From positions 1 to 5,162 of the forward strand of contig JANNQN010000080.1 in assembly GCA_031400775.1 (NCBI GenBank): a stretch of DNA of 5,162 bases, in the 5' to 3' direction. This stretch comes from PALSA-1355 sp031400775. GTDB lineage: Bacteria; Planctomycetota; Planctomycetia; Pirellulales; PALSA-1355. Position 1 is the first letter of the stretch. The number at the start of each line of letters is the position of its first letter. The translations under genes and the position numbers were made by a program. Shown one piece after another: positions 1-5,162 of the stretch. The notes under the pieces were generated by a model that saw only the letters and a list, made by a program, of their open reading frames with translations, had not been told where the DNA came from and searched no databases.

Positions 1-2
1 CG

Positions 3-563
3 CGCGATTGTGGAGTGTTCAATTCTGCGCTGATGGAATTGGGCAGCCTGGTCTGCACGCCCCGCAATCCCGATTGCGAACATTGCCCCGTCAGCACGCT
101 GTGCGTGGCCCACAAGCGCGGCCAGCAAGATCGAATTCCGCGCATGCCGTCCAAGGCCGCCAGCGAAGCGGTGCGCGAGGCGGCCGTGATCGTATGGCGC
201 AAGAAAACCATCCTGCTGCGCCGCCGCGAAGCCCATGAGCGCTGGGCCGGACTTTGGGATTTCCTGCGATTTCCACTCGTCGCGCGCACCAGCGCGGCGC
301 TCGGCCGGGAACTTTTGGACAAGGTGCAACTGCACTCCGGCCTCGCGGTCCAACCGCCCCAAAGAATCGCCACGATCAAACACGGCGTGACGCGATTTCG
401 GATCACGCTGGATTGCTATACGACCCGGGTGAATGGCGAACAGGTTCGACTGGCCGCGGGCGAGTGGCGGTGGGTTCGCGTCAACGAGCTGGAGGAGTAT
501 CCCTTGAGCATGACCGGTCGCAAGCTGAGCCGGTTGCTGCTGGCCGAACAAGCCGCCAGGTAA
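3..563 (+). CDS. mutY: Adenine DNA glycosylase MutY, C-terminal part (5' end outside window)
   Basis: MutY removes adenine mispaired with 8-oxoguanine in base excision repair. Only the last 186 codons are present; the frame is open to the left edge, so the true start lies outside and the GTG at 15 is internal. Counting from the codon at 3-5, residues 4-17 (GVFNSALMELGSLV) match the end of the helix-hairpin-helix glycosylase domain. They lead into the iron-sulfur loop Cys18-X6-Cys25-X2-Cys28-X5-Cys34, the exact MutY/Nth 4Fe-4S spacing. Residues about 55-180 form the MutY-specific Nudix-like domain that reads 8-oxoG: WAGLWDF, then HGVTRFRITL (from residue 127), then EWRWVRVNELEEYPL. The helix-hairpin-helix and catalytic Asp regions are not visible. 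The usual WEFPGG motif is degenerate (WDFLRFPL), and the FSH-type recognition loop reads V-T-R. The stop is TAA at 561-563, convergent with the next gene 28 bases away. The family assignment is very secure. Confidence 0.95.
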   Translation, partial: RDCGVFNSALMELGSLVCTPRNPDCEHCPVSTLCVAHKRGQQDRIPRMPSKAASEAVREAAVIVWRKKTILLRRREAHERWAGLWDFLRFPLVARTSAALGRELLDKVQLHSGLAVQPPQRIATIKHGVTRFRITLDCYTTRVNGEQVRLAAGEWRWVRVNELEEYPLSMTGRKLSRLLLAEQAAR

Positions 564-591
564 CAATTGCCGCCGTGCCGAAAGCCCCTCG

Positions 592-1353
592 CTACGTCGC
601 GGCGTCGGGCGGCAGATCTTCGGCCACGATCGACAATCCGGCCGAAGCGCGCAGCTCGACCCGATAACGCTTGCCGAGCTCCAGGCGGATCGAAGGGGCC
701 TCGCCGTGCGCGGCGCGCAAGCCGGCTTCCTTGGATTTGGCCGGACTGTTGGCATACTCCCAAAAATTGCCCCAGATATCGCGCTCCAGCGGCGATAGTT
801 GATTGCCCTGGCTGTACACGGCCGGCCGCGAACCGGTAGCGTCGAGCGCGAACCCTTCGCTCGGCTCCTGATACTCGCCAAAGATTCGTCGGAAGAGACA
901 CACCGACGTCGAGCGCAGCGGATCGTCCCCCTCGACCAGCGCGTCGCTGTACTTGATCACCCAGGCGTCGACGTAAATCGTATCGCCTTCGACCGTGAAC
1001 GTCTTTTTCTCGCCCAACGGACTGCCGTCCTTGGACAGCTCGACGAACTGGAATTTGGTCTGGGGATGCGGGTCGCCGTCGCGCTTCTCCAACACCGTGA
1101 TCTCGGCCACGCGATGATCGACCTTGAGCAGCCGCAGCGCCAGATCGAGCCGTTGGTTTTCCTTGGCCAGCCGCCCGATTTCCGCCGTCTTGAGCGCCAA
1201 CTCGGCGGTCTTGTCCTTTAGCTCGCGATCGATCTGGGCCCGCTCGTCGTGAATCTGGTAGGCGATCCATCCGCCCGCGCCCAGTAGTCCCAAAATGACC
1301 AGCGAGACCAGGCCCCGCATGATATTCGCCAGCGAAGAGATCGTGTTCGACAT
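592..1353 (-). CDS. Hypothetical membrane-anchored coiled-coil protein
   Basis: I do not recognise this 253-residue protein. After a short polar N-terminus (residues 1-12), residues about 13-33 form one hydrophobic segment (LVSLVILGLLGAGGWIAY), which looks like a single transmembrane helix or uncleaved signal anchor. Residues about 36-78 are a charged, heptad-like helix (DERAQIDREL, KTAELALKTAEI, KENQRLDLAL), a probable short coiled coil. The remainder (80-253) looks like a mixed alpha/beta soluble domain, probably extracytoplasmic, with aromatic-rich stretches such as DIWGNFWEY (192-200) and a C-terminal strand-like YRVELRASAGLSIVAEDL. The ATG at 1353 is chosen because it gives a natural N-terminal anchor; the open frame continues to 1602, but that part lies mostly inside trpC in another frame. 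No clear Shine-Dalgarno sequence precedes it. An internal ATG at 1320 is possible but would leave only one residue before the hydrophobic segment. The stop is TAG. It lies downstream of trpC on the same strand, with a candidate -10 box of its own. Confidence 0.8.
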   Translation of the reverse strand: MSNTISSLANIMRGLVSLVILGLLGAGGWIAYQIHDERAQIDRELKDKTAELALKTAEIGRLAKENQRLDLALRLLKVDHRVAEITVLEKRDGDPHPQTKFQFVELSKDGSPLGEKKTFTVEGDTIYVDAWVIKYSDALVEGDDPLRSTSVCLFRRIFGEYQEPSEGFALDATGSRPAVYSQGNQLSPLERDIWGNFWEYANSPAKSKEAGLRAAHGEAPSIRLELGKRYRVELRASAGLSIVAEDLPPDAAT

Positions 1354-1407
1354 GGGTAACTCGTGGAATTCTTCGTAAGCCGCACGACGGAATTGGTAAG
1401 AACCGCA

Positions 1408-1413
1408 ATTATA
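1408..1413 (-). promoter_or_regulatory. Candidate -10 box (TATAAT) upstream of the membrane-protein gene
   Basis: In the 97-base gap between trpC and the membrane-protein gene, the - strand carries a perfect TATAAT 54 bases before the ATG at 1353. It sits in a locally AT-rich patch within otherwise GC-rich DNA. No good -35 is seen at 16-18 bases upstream (the hexamer at 17 bases is GGCGTC), and there is no extended TGn. It could give the gene a start separate from purH-trpC, with a leader of about 45-50 bases. The match may be chance. Confidence 0.35.
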
Positions 1414-1450
1414 TGCCCAAATTCCCAGCCGACGCCAGTTTGAAGGCGCC

Positions 1451-2239
1451 TTAGCCGGTTCGCCCCAGCAGGGTATCGACCGCCAGGCCGATATCGGGGT
1501 TGGACATGAGGGTTTCGCCGACCAGGATCGCGTCGACGCCGGCCGCGGCCAGCCGCTCGACATCGGCACGGGTGCGGATGCCGCTTTCGCTGACCAGCAC
1601 ACACTCGTCGGGAATCCGCTCCCGCAACCGCAGGGTGTGCTCCAGGTCGGTCTCGAACGTGTGCAGATCGCGATTATTGATGCCGATCAACGTGGCGCCG
1701 GCATCGAACACGCGTTGCAAATTGTCTGGCTCGTACAACTCAACCAGCGGCGACATTCCCAGGGCGACGGCCTCATTGTGCAGCTTGCGCAGGTTGCAAT
1801 CGTCCAGGCATTCGGCGATCAAGAGTACCGCGTCGGCCCCGGCCGAGCGAGCCTCCAGCAACTGGTAACGATCGAGAATGAAATCTTTTCGCAGGACGGG
1901 AATCTGCACCGCGGCGCGCACGTCGCGCAAATCTTGCAGCCGCCCCTGAAAAAACGGCGCGTCGGTCAGCACGCTCAGGCAACTCGCGCCATGGCGCTCG
2001 TACGTCAGGCCAATTTCCACCGGCCGAAAGTCGGCCCGAATCAGACCTCGCGAGGGGCTGGCTTTTTTCACCTCGGCAATCAGGCGAATTGGCCCCGGCG
2101 CGGATAGCGCTGCGAAAAAATTGCGGGGTGGCGGGGCGGCGGCGGCCAACTCAACCAGCGCGTCCTCGCTGAGCGATTCTTTGGCGGCGGCGATTTCCAG
2201 TCGCTTGGCCGCCACGATTTTCTCGAGCACGCTGGACAT
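1451..2239 (-). CDS. trpC: Indole-3-glycerol-phosphate synthase
   Basis: TrpC converts 1-(2-carboxyphenylamino)-1-deoxyribulose 5-phosphate to indole-3-glycerol phosphate with loss of CO2 and water, the ring-closing step of tryptophan synthesis; it is cytosolic. The 262-residue length is normal for a monofunctional TIM-barrel enzyme. The expected motifs run in order: IAEVKKASPSRG (54-65), LSVLTDAPFFQG (88-99), PVLRKDFILDRYQ (114-126), GADAVLLI (134-141), GINNRDLHTF (186-195), VSESGI (216-221) and GVDAILVGETLM (234-245). By family alignment the catalytic and binding residues are all kept: Glu56, Lys58, Lys118, Glu167, Asn188, Glu218 and Ser219. There is no fused PRAI (TrpF) domain. The ATG at 2239 gives the usual N-terminus (VLEKIVAAKRLEI); it is preceded by only a weak GAGAT-like ribosome site. 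It starts 12 bases after the purH stop, so the two are very probably co-transcribed. No other trp gene is in the window. The stop is TAA. Confidence 0.97.
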   Translation of the reverse strand: MSSVLEKIVAAKRLEIAAAKESLSEDALVELAAAAPPPRNFFAALSAPGPIRLIAEVKKASPSRGLIRADFRPVEIGLTYERHGASCLSVLTDAPFFQGRLQDLRDVRAAVQIPVLRKDFILDRYQLLEARSAGADAVLLIAECLDDCNLRKLHNEAVALGMSPLVELYEPDNLQRVFDAGATLIGINNRDLHTFETDLEHTLRLRERIPDECVLVSESGIRTRADVERLAAAGVDAILVGETLMSNPDIGLAVDTLLGRTG

Positions 2240-2251
2240 GGGCGGCCGATC

Positions 2252-3823
2252 TCAGTGTTTGAAGTGCCGGTAGCCCGTGAAAATCATCGGAATCTTCCGC
2301 TCGTCGCAGGCGGCGATCACTTCGTCGTCGCGGCGCGATCCGCCCGGCTGAATAATGGCGGCAACGCCGGCCGCCGCGGCTTCGCCGATCGAATCGGCAA
2401 ACGGAAAAAAGGCATCCGAGGCCAACACGCTGCCGGCGGCCCGCGGCCCGGCTTTCTTGATCGCGATCTCGACCGAATCAACCCGACTCATTTGTCCGGC
2501 GCCGGCGCCCACCAGCGCACCGCCTTTGACCAGCACGATGGCGTTCGATTTGACGTGCCGCACGATGGTCCAGGCAAATCGCAAATCGGCCCACTGCTCG
2601 TCGCGAGGCTGGCACCCGGTGACCACCTTCCAGTCGCTCTCTGGGTCGGGCTGGACATCGGCCTGCTGCGCGAGCATGCCCCCCTCGATGTGCCGCAACT
2701 GCCACGCCGCCGGCGGCTCGGCAAGCGAACCCACGCGCATCAACCGCACGTTGGCCTTCCACTTCGGCCGCGTGGTCAGAATCTCGAGCGCGGCCGGCTC
2801 GTAGTCGGGGGCGACAATCGCCTCGACGAATCTTCCCGGCTCGGCCAGCACTTCGGCGGAGGCGGCGTCGAGCACGCGGTTGAATCCCAGCACGCTCCCA
2901 AACGCGCTCAGCGGATCGCCGTCGAGCGCAGCGCGCGTCGCCACTCCCAACTCTTTCGCGGTGGCCGCCCCACAGGGATTGTTGTGCTTGATCACCACGC
3001 AGGCCGGTTCCGCGAGCGAGCGAACGATCGCCAGCGCGCTATCCAGGTCGAGCAGGTTGTTGTACGACAGTTCCTTGCCGGCCAGTTGCTGTGCGGCCAC
3101 GAGGTTCGCCCCCGCGACAGGGCTGGCCTGCGCATAAATCGCCGCCTGCTGGTGCGGATTTTCGCCGTAACGCAGAATTTCCTTGCAGCGCAAATTGACG
3201 GTCCAGAACTTCGGAAATGCCGACTCGCTCGTCTGGCCCGCAAAGTAATCCGCGATCGCCTGGTCGTAGTTGCCGGTGCGTCCGAACGCGGCCCGGGCCA
3301 GTTCGCGGCGCAGTTCGATGGTGGTGCCGCCATAGGCCACGACCTGCTCGAGGATATTCGGATACTGCACCGGATCGGTCGCCACGGTGATGAACGCGTG
3401 GTTCTTCGCCGCAGCACGGATCAGGCTCGGGCCGCCAATGTCGATCTGCTCGACGGCCTCCTCGAACGGCACGCCCGCGCGCGCCACCGTGGCCTCGAAA
3501 GGATACAAGTTGACCACCACCAACTCGAACGTCAGGATGCCGTGAGCGGAGAGCGCCGCCAGATCGTCGGCCCGGTCGTGCCGCGCCAGAATACCGCCGT
3601 GAATCTTGGGGTGCAGCGTTTTCAATCGTCCGTCGAGCATCTCGGGAAAACCGGTGTACTCGGCCACGTCGCGCACTTCGAGCCCCTCAGCCTGCAGATG
3701 GCGGCGCGTGCCGCCGGTGCTGAACAACTCGACCCCGGCGGTTGCCAGTCCGCGAGCGAACTGCGCCAGGCCCAGCTTGTTGCTGACGCTGATTAAGGCA
3801 CGTTTGATTGGCGGAGAGGCCAT
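2252..3823 (-). CDS. purH: Bifunctional AICAR formyltransferase / IMP cyclohydrolase
   Basis: PurH carries out the last two steps of de novo purine synthesis in the cytosol: formyl transfer from 10-formyltetrahydrofolate to AICAR, then cyclisation of FAICAR to IMP. At 523 residues it is complete and of normal length. The N-terminal IMP cyclohydrolase (MGS-like) domain, about 1-150, shows ALISVSNK (9-16), STGGT (35-39), LKTLHPKIHGGIL (67-79), NLYPFE (105-110) and DIGGPSLIRAAAKN (128-141). The formyltransferase domain follows with RYGENPHQQA (218-227), KELSYNNLLDLDSA (250-263), the catalytic Lys279-His280 in VIKHNNPCG, DPLSAFGS (303-310), GAGAGQMSRVDS (439-450), SDAFFPFADSI (469-479), IQPGGSRRDDEVI (491-503) and the C-terminus FTGYRHFKH. 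The ATG at 3823 yields the standard start; the bases before it (TTCGACCT) contain no purine-rich ribosome site. It is the first gene of a likely purH-trpC unit and is preceded by a 323-base gap with possible regulatory structure. The stop is TGA. All key residues seem intact. Confidence 0.98.
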   Translation of the reverse strand: MASPPIKRALISVSNKLGLAQFARGLATAGVELFSTGGTRRHLQAEGLEVRDVAEYTGFPEMLDGRLKTLHPKIHGGILARHDRADDLAALSAHGILTFELVVVNLYPFEATVARAGVPFEEAVEQIDIGGPSLIRAAAKNHAFITVATDPVQYPNILEQVVAYGGTTIELRRELARAAFGRTGNYDQAIADYFAGQTSESAFPKFWTVNLRCKEILRYGENPHQQAAIYAQASPVAGANLVAAQQLAGKELSYNNLLDLDSALAIVRSLAEPACVVIKHNNPCGAATAKELGVATRAALDGDPLSAFGSVLGFNRVLDAASAEVLAEPGRFVEAIVAPDYEPAALEILTTRPKWKANVRLMRVGSLAEPPAAWQLRHIEGGMLAQQADVQPDPESDWKVVTGCQPRDEQWADLRFAWTIVRHVKSNAIVLVKGGALVGAGAGQMSRVDSVEIAIKKAGPRAAGSVLASDAFFPFADSIGEAAAAGVAAIIQPGGSRRDDEVIAACDERKIPMIFTGYRHFKH

Positions 3824-3850
3824 AGGTCGAAGTTTCGCAAGATGCGATTT

Positions 3851-3967
3851 TTACCAGGGAACATCATCCGGCGCCGGCGCGAGCAAGCTCTCTCGCGGGA
3901 CCCAGATACCATCGACCGCGCGCGGCCACTTCCCTGGTTTATGGATTTGTGGCGCGGGAGTCAACAC
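3851..3967 (-). CDS. Possible short ORF in the purH leader (38 codons), unproven
   Basis: On the - strand a frame opens right after an in-frame TAA at 4003-4001 and closes with TAA at 3853-3851, 27 bases before the purH ATG. From the GTG at 3967 it would encode 38 residues, including GKWPRAVDGIWVPRESL and ending PAPDDVPW. The distal half uses mostly G- or C-ending codons and has a plausible amphipathic composition with three tryptophans. There is no ATG in frame and no clear ribosome site; GTG (3967) or TTG (3964) would have to serve. The proposed promoter for purH overlaps its beginning, so both cannot be right as drawn. It could be a leader peptide, a real small gene, or the tail of a decayed gene. 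Chance is also quite possible in GC-rich DNA. Confidence 0.2.
   Translation of the reverse strand: MLTPAPQIHKPGKWPRAVDGIWVPRESLLAPAPDDVPW
3853..3938. repeat. Long-range 9-bp inverted repeat in the purH leader
   Basis: ACCAGGGAA at 3853-3861 is the exact reverse complement of TTCCCTGGT at 3930-3938. The 68 bases between are very GC-rich and contain a smaller stem, GCGAG (3879-3883) with CTCGC (3892-3896). In a - strand transcript this would form a closing stem ending about 30 bases before the purH start. It resembles no riboswitch that I know, and the lower arm coincides with the end of the short ORF. Confidence 0.35.
3936..3964 (-). promoter_or_regulatory. Weak candidate sigma70-type promoter for purH-trpC
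   Basis: On the - strand TTGACT (3964-3959) matches the -35 consensus at five of six positions. It is followed after 17 bases by TAAACC (3941-3936), a poor -10 with three of six matches; a CATAAA two bases upstream matches better but with a 15-base spacer. Transcription would begin near 3929, leaving a leader of about 105 bases. The location just upstream of the first gene of the likely operon is the main support. Confidence 0.25.
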
Positions 3968-4003
3968 CCCCGTCCTCGGCGCGCGAATGGCACCAGACGA
4001 TTA

Positions 4004-4137
4004 AGAGCCTGGGACAAAACGTCCCGGGAGAAGGGGACAGTCCCGACCATGGGTCACGCGGCAGCGTGCCCCACGGTGCCCTTCTCCCAGGGCACCGAAA
4101 AATCGGGACAGTCCCCGACGTTTTGTCCTCAGGCTCT
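4004..4137. repeat. Compound inverted-repeat element (MITE-like or structured-RNA repeat)
   Basis: The outer arms are AGAGCCTGGGACAAAACGTC (4004-4023) and its near-complement at 4117-4137, differing by one extra base. Inside them, GGGGACAGTCCCGA (4033-4046) pairs with 4103-4116, with only the central base mismatched. The centre has two further hairpins: 4047-4076 (outer CCATGGG/CCCACGG with one mismatch, inner CACGC/GCGTG) and the perfect 8-bp stem CGGTGCCC (4074-4081)/GGGCACCG (4090-4097). The whole can fold as a three-way junction. An alternative 10-bp pairing links GGGAGAAGGG (4026-4035) to CCCTTCTCCC (4079-4088). A TAA flanks both ends of the GAGCCT arms (4002-4004, 4137-4139), too short to prove a target-site duplication. 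No transposase is present. It lies 9 bases beyond the stop of the propeller gene. Dispersed-repeat status is inferred, since only one copy is in the window. Confidence 0.75.
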
Positions 4138-4146
4138 AAGCGAGGA

Positions 4147-5160
4147 CTATTTGAACGGATCGTCCGCATCGGCGGCGGGCGCGTCGGCGTTCTCCTCGGG
4201 CATCGCCGAGTCCGTTTCCTCGGCTGCGCCGGCATCCGGCCTGGCGGCCGAATCCTTATTCGATTTATCGGCCGGCGACTTGGGCTTGGGCTTGTCGGCT
4301 TGGGGATCGGCCGGTGGCGGCACGTACAGCGTCGGCGCCCTCGCGTCGATGTCGCGCAAGCACTGAATCACGCAGGCATTGTTGGCCAGGTACACGCGAT
4401 CGCTGTGGTTGTTGGAAAGTTTTATCGTGATTCCGTGCAGCGGCATCGCTCCCAATCGAGTTCCCGACGCGGCGTCCAAAGCCACCAATCTGCCCAATTC
4501 ATCGGAGGCGTAGACACGCGACGGGCTGAGCGACACAAACTGCCTCATCTTTGGCGCAAACCACAATTGAGTGCCGTCCTTGGCGTCCAGGCAATACATG
4601 CCGCCTTGCTCAGAAATGACGTATACCTTGTCGGCGATCGCCACCGGTGAAACCAGGATCGAGTCGCCGGTCGAATGCTTCCACTCGATCTTTCCGCTCA
4701 CTTCGTTCACGGCATAGACCAGACCGTCCATCGAGCCGGCATACATATGGGGCGTCCAGTAGGCCGGCTGCGAATGAATCGCGTCGCGAGTCTCCAGTCG
4801 ATATCGAATGCCCTGGGCCGACGGATTGGCGACGTAAAAGTATCCCTTGTCCGTGGTCCAGCTCACGTTGCTTTCCGTCGCCATGGGCGGCACCAACACG
4901 CGGCCGGCCGATTTGTAGATCCAGGTCGTTTGCTTGGCGCCCTTGCTCAATTCGAAACCCTCGACGAGCCCGTTGATCATGGGCACGAAGGCGTGCGTGG
5001 CGCTGACTCCCGGTCCGGCGCCGGGCGCTCCGCGCAGTTGCCGCTCCCAAAGAATGCTGCCACTAGCGCGCTCGATCACGATCAGCATCGAACCATTGAC
5101 GACCACCACGTGTTCCGCATTCGCGGCCGGGGCGGTGCACATTCGATCGCTGGGTCCGGC
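4147..5160 (-). CDS. PQQ-like beta-propeller repeat protein, C-terminal part (5' end outside window)
   Basis: This is the C-terminal portion of a BamB/quinoprotein-type beta-propeller protein. The frame stays open to the right edge, so the start is outside; the ATG at 5142 is probably internal. Numbering from it, about seven blade-like repeats are visible, the clearest being YAGSMDGLVYAVNEVSGKIEW (134-154), VYVISEQGGMYCLDAKDGTQLW (173-194) and VYASDELGRLVALDAASG (210-227). Each has the A-x-D-x-x-T/S-G-x-x-x-W style turn. Others lie near 11-33, 50-76, 92-120 and 249-266. Blades of this kind usually act as protein-binding scaffolds in the periplasm or cell surface, and a PQQ cofactor is not implied. 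Residues about 276-331 form a low-complexity Pro/Ala/Lys then Asp/Glu-rich tail ending DADDPFK. A signal peptide cannot be judged. The stop is TAG at 4149-4147. The specific function is unknown. Confidence 0.88.
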   Translation of the reverse strand, partial: AGPSDRMCTAPAANAEHVVVVNGSMLIVIERASGSILWERQLRGAPGAGPGVSATHAFVPMINGLVEGFELSKGAKQTTWIYKSAGRVLVPPMATESNVSWTTDKGYFYVANPSAQGIRYRLETRDAIHSQPAYWTPHMYAGSMDGLVYAVNEVSGKIEWKHSTGDSILVSPVAIADKVYVISEQGGMYCLDAKDGTQLWFAPKMRQFVSLSPSRVYASDELGRLVALDAASGTRLGAMPLHGITIKLSNNHSDRVYLANNACVIQCLRDIDARAPTLYVPPPADPQADKPKPKSPADKSNKDSAARPDAGAAEETDSAMPEENADAPAADADDPFK

Positions 5161-5162
5161 CT

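Larger units (their letters stand above)
3824..4146. other. Intergenic region between the propeller gene and purH
   Basis: These 323 bases have no established gene. The left half (3824-4000) is the presumed purH leader and promoter region, with a weak promoter match, a 9-bp long-range inverted repeat and a short ORF. The right part (4004-4137) is the compound inverted repeat. Longer frames crossing this region on both strands come from the stop-poor repeat and end inside neighbouring genes in the wrong frame, so they are not called. Confidence 0.7.

Noticed and set aside
564..591. Bidirectional terminator between the convergent mutY and membrane-protein genes
   Set aside because: The 28-base gap has no clear stem-loop followed by a T-run on either strand.
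416..1408. 330-codon - strand frame overlapping the membrane-protein gene and the end of mutY
   Set aside because: It is highly Arg/Gly-rich and motif-free, and runs through mutY antisense. The alternative frame has a clear membrane anchor and coiled coil.
1354..1602. 83-codon N-terminal extension of the membrane-protein frame
   Set aside because: It lies mostly inside trpC in another frame and would bury the natural N-terminal membrane anchor.
2255..3796. 513-codon open frame on the + strand, antisense to almost the whole of purH
   Set aside because: It mirrors purH codon for codon on the other strand, is rich in Arg/His/Gly as expected for a GC-rich shadow, and shows no family motif. purH is unmistakable on the opposite strand.
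3851..3967. Tryptophan attenuator leader for purH-trpC
   Set aside because: The three Trp codons are spread out, purH rather than trpC is next, and no terminator/antiterminator pair with a U-run is visible.
4074..4103. Intrinsic terminator at the perfect 8-bp hairpin
   Set aside because: On the + strand the stem is followed by AAAAA, and on the - strand the U-run comes before the stem, so neither strand has a stem followed by U's.
4002..4139. Target-site duplication TAA flanking the inverted repeat
   Set aside because: Three bases can match by chance, and the exact ends of the element are uncertain, so it is noted but not claimed.
3842..4366. 174-codon + strand frame across the intergenic region into the propeller gene
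   Set aside because: It is composed of the repeat element and antisense sequence of the propeller tail, without motifs or a ribosome site.

Overview
The window is a GC-rich bacterial chromosomal segment with five protein genes, mostly housekeeping. The best guess for the host is a member of the Planctomycetota (Pirellulales-like). This is inferred from a PQQ-type beta-propeller protein with a low-complexity tail, weak or absent Shine-Dalgarno sequences at all three visible starts, and an intergenic inverted repeat built on GGGAC-N-GTCCC. No marker gene proves the phylum.

Layout from left to right: (1) the 3' part of mutY (adenine DNA glycosylase) on the + strand, cut by the left edge and ending at 563; (2) after a 28-base convergent gap, an unrecognised membrane-anchored coiled-coil protein on the - strand (592-1353); (3) trpC, indole-3-glycerol-phosphate synthase, - strand (1451-2239); (4) purH, the bifunctional AICAR transformylase/IMP cyclohydrolase, - strand (2252-3823), only 12 bases upstream of trpC; (5) a 323-base non-coding stretch (3824-4146); (6) the C-terminal part of a PQQ-like beta-propeller protein, - strand, running off the right edge.

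The four - strand genes point the same way. purH and trpC are almost certainly co-transcribed. The membrane-protein gene follows after 97 bases that hold a perfect TATAAT, so it may have its own start. PurH completes IMP synthesis and TrpC makes the indole ring precursor of tryptophan. Both pathways draw on PRPP, but trpC is away from the other trp genes here.

The part least explained by genes is 3824-4146. It contains a roughly 135-base compound inverted repeat (4004-4137), probably a dispersed MITE-like or structured-RNA element, lying 9 bases beyond the stop codon of the propeller gene. Closer to purH there is a possible leader with a weak promoter, a 9-bp long-range inverted repeat and a 38-codon short ORF of coding-like appearance. 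I see no convincing new multi-gene system; these non-coding features are the places worth a second look.
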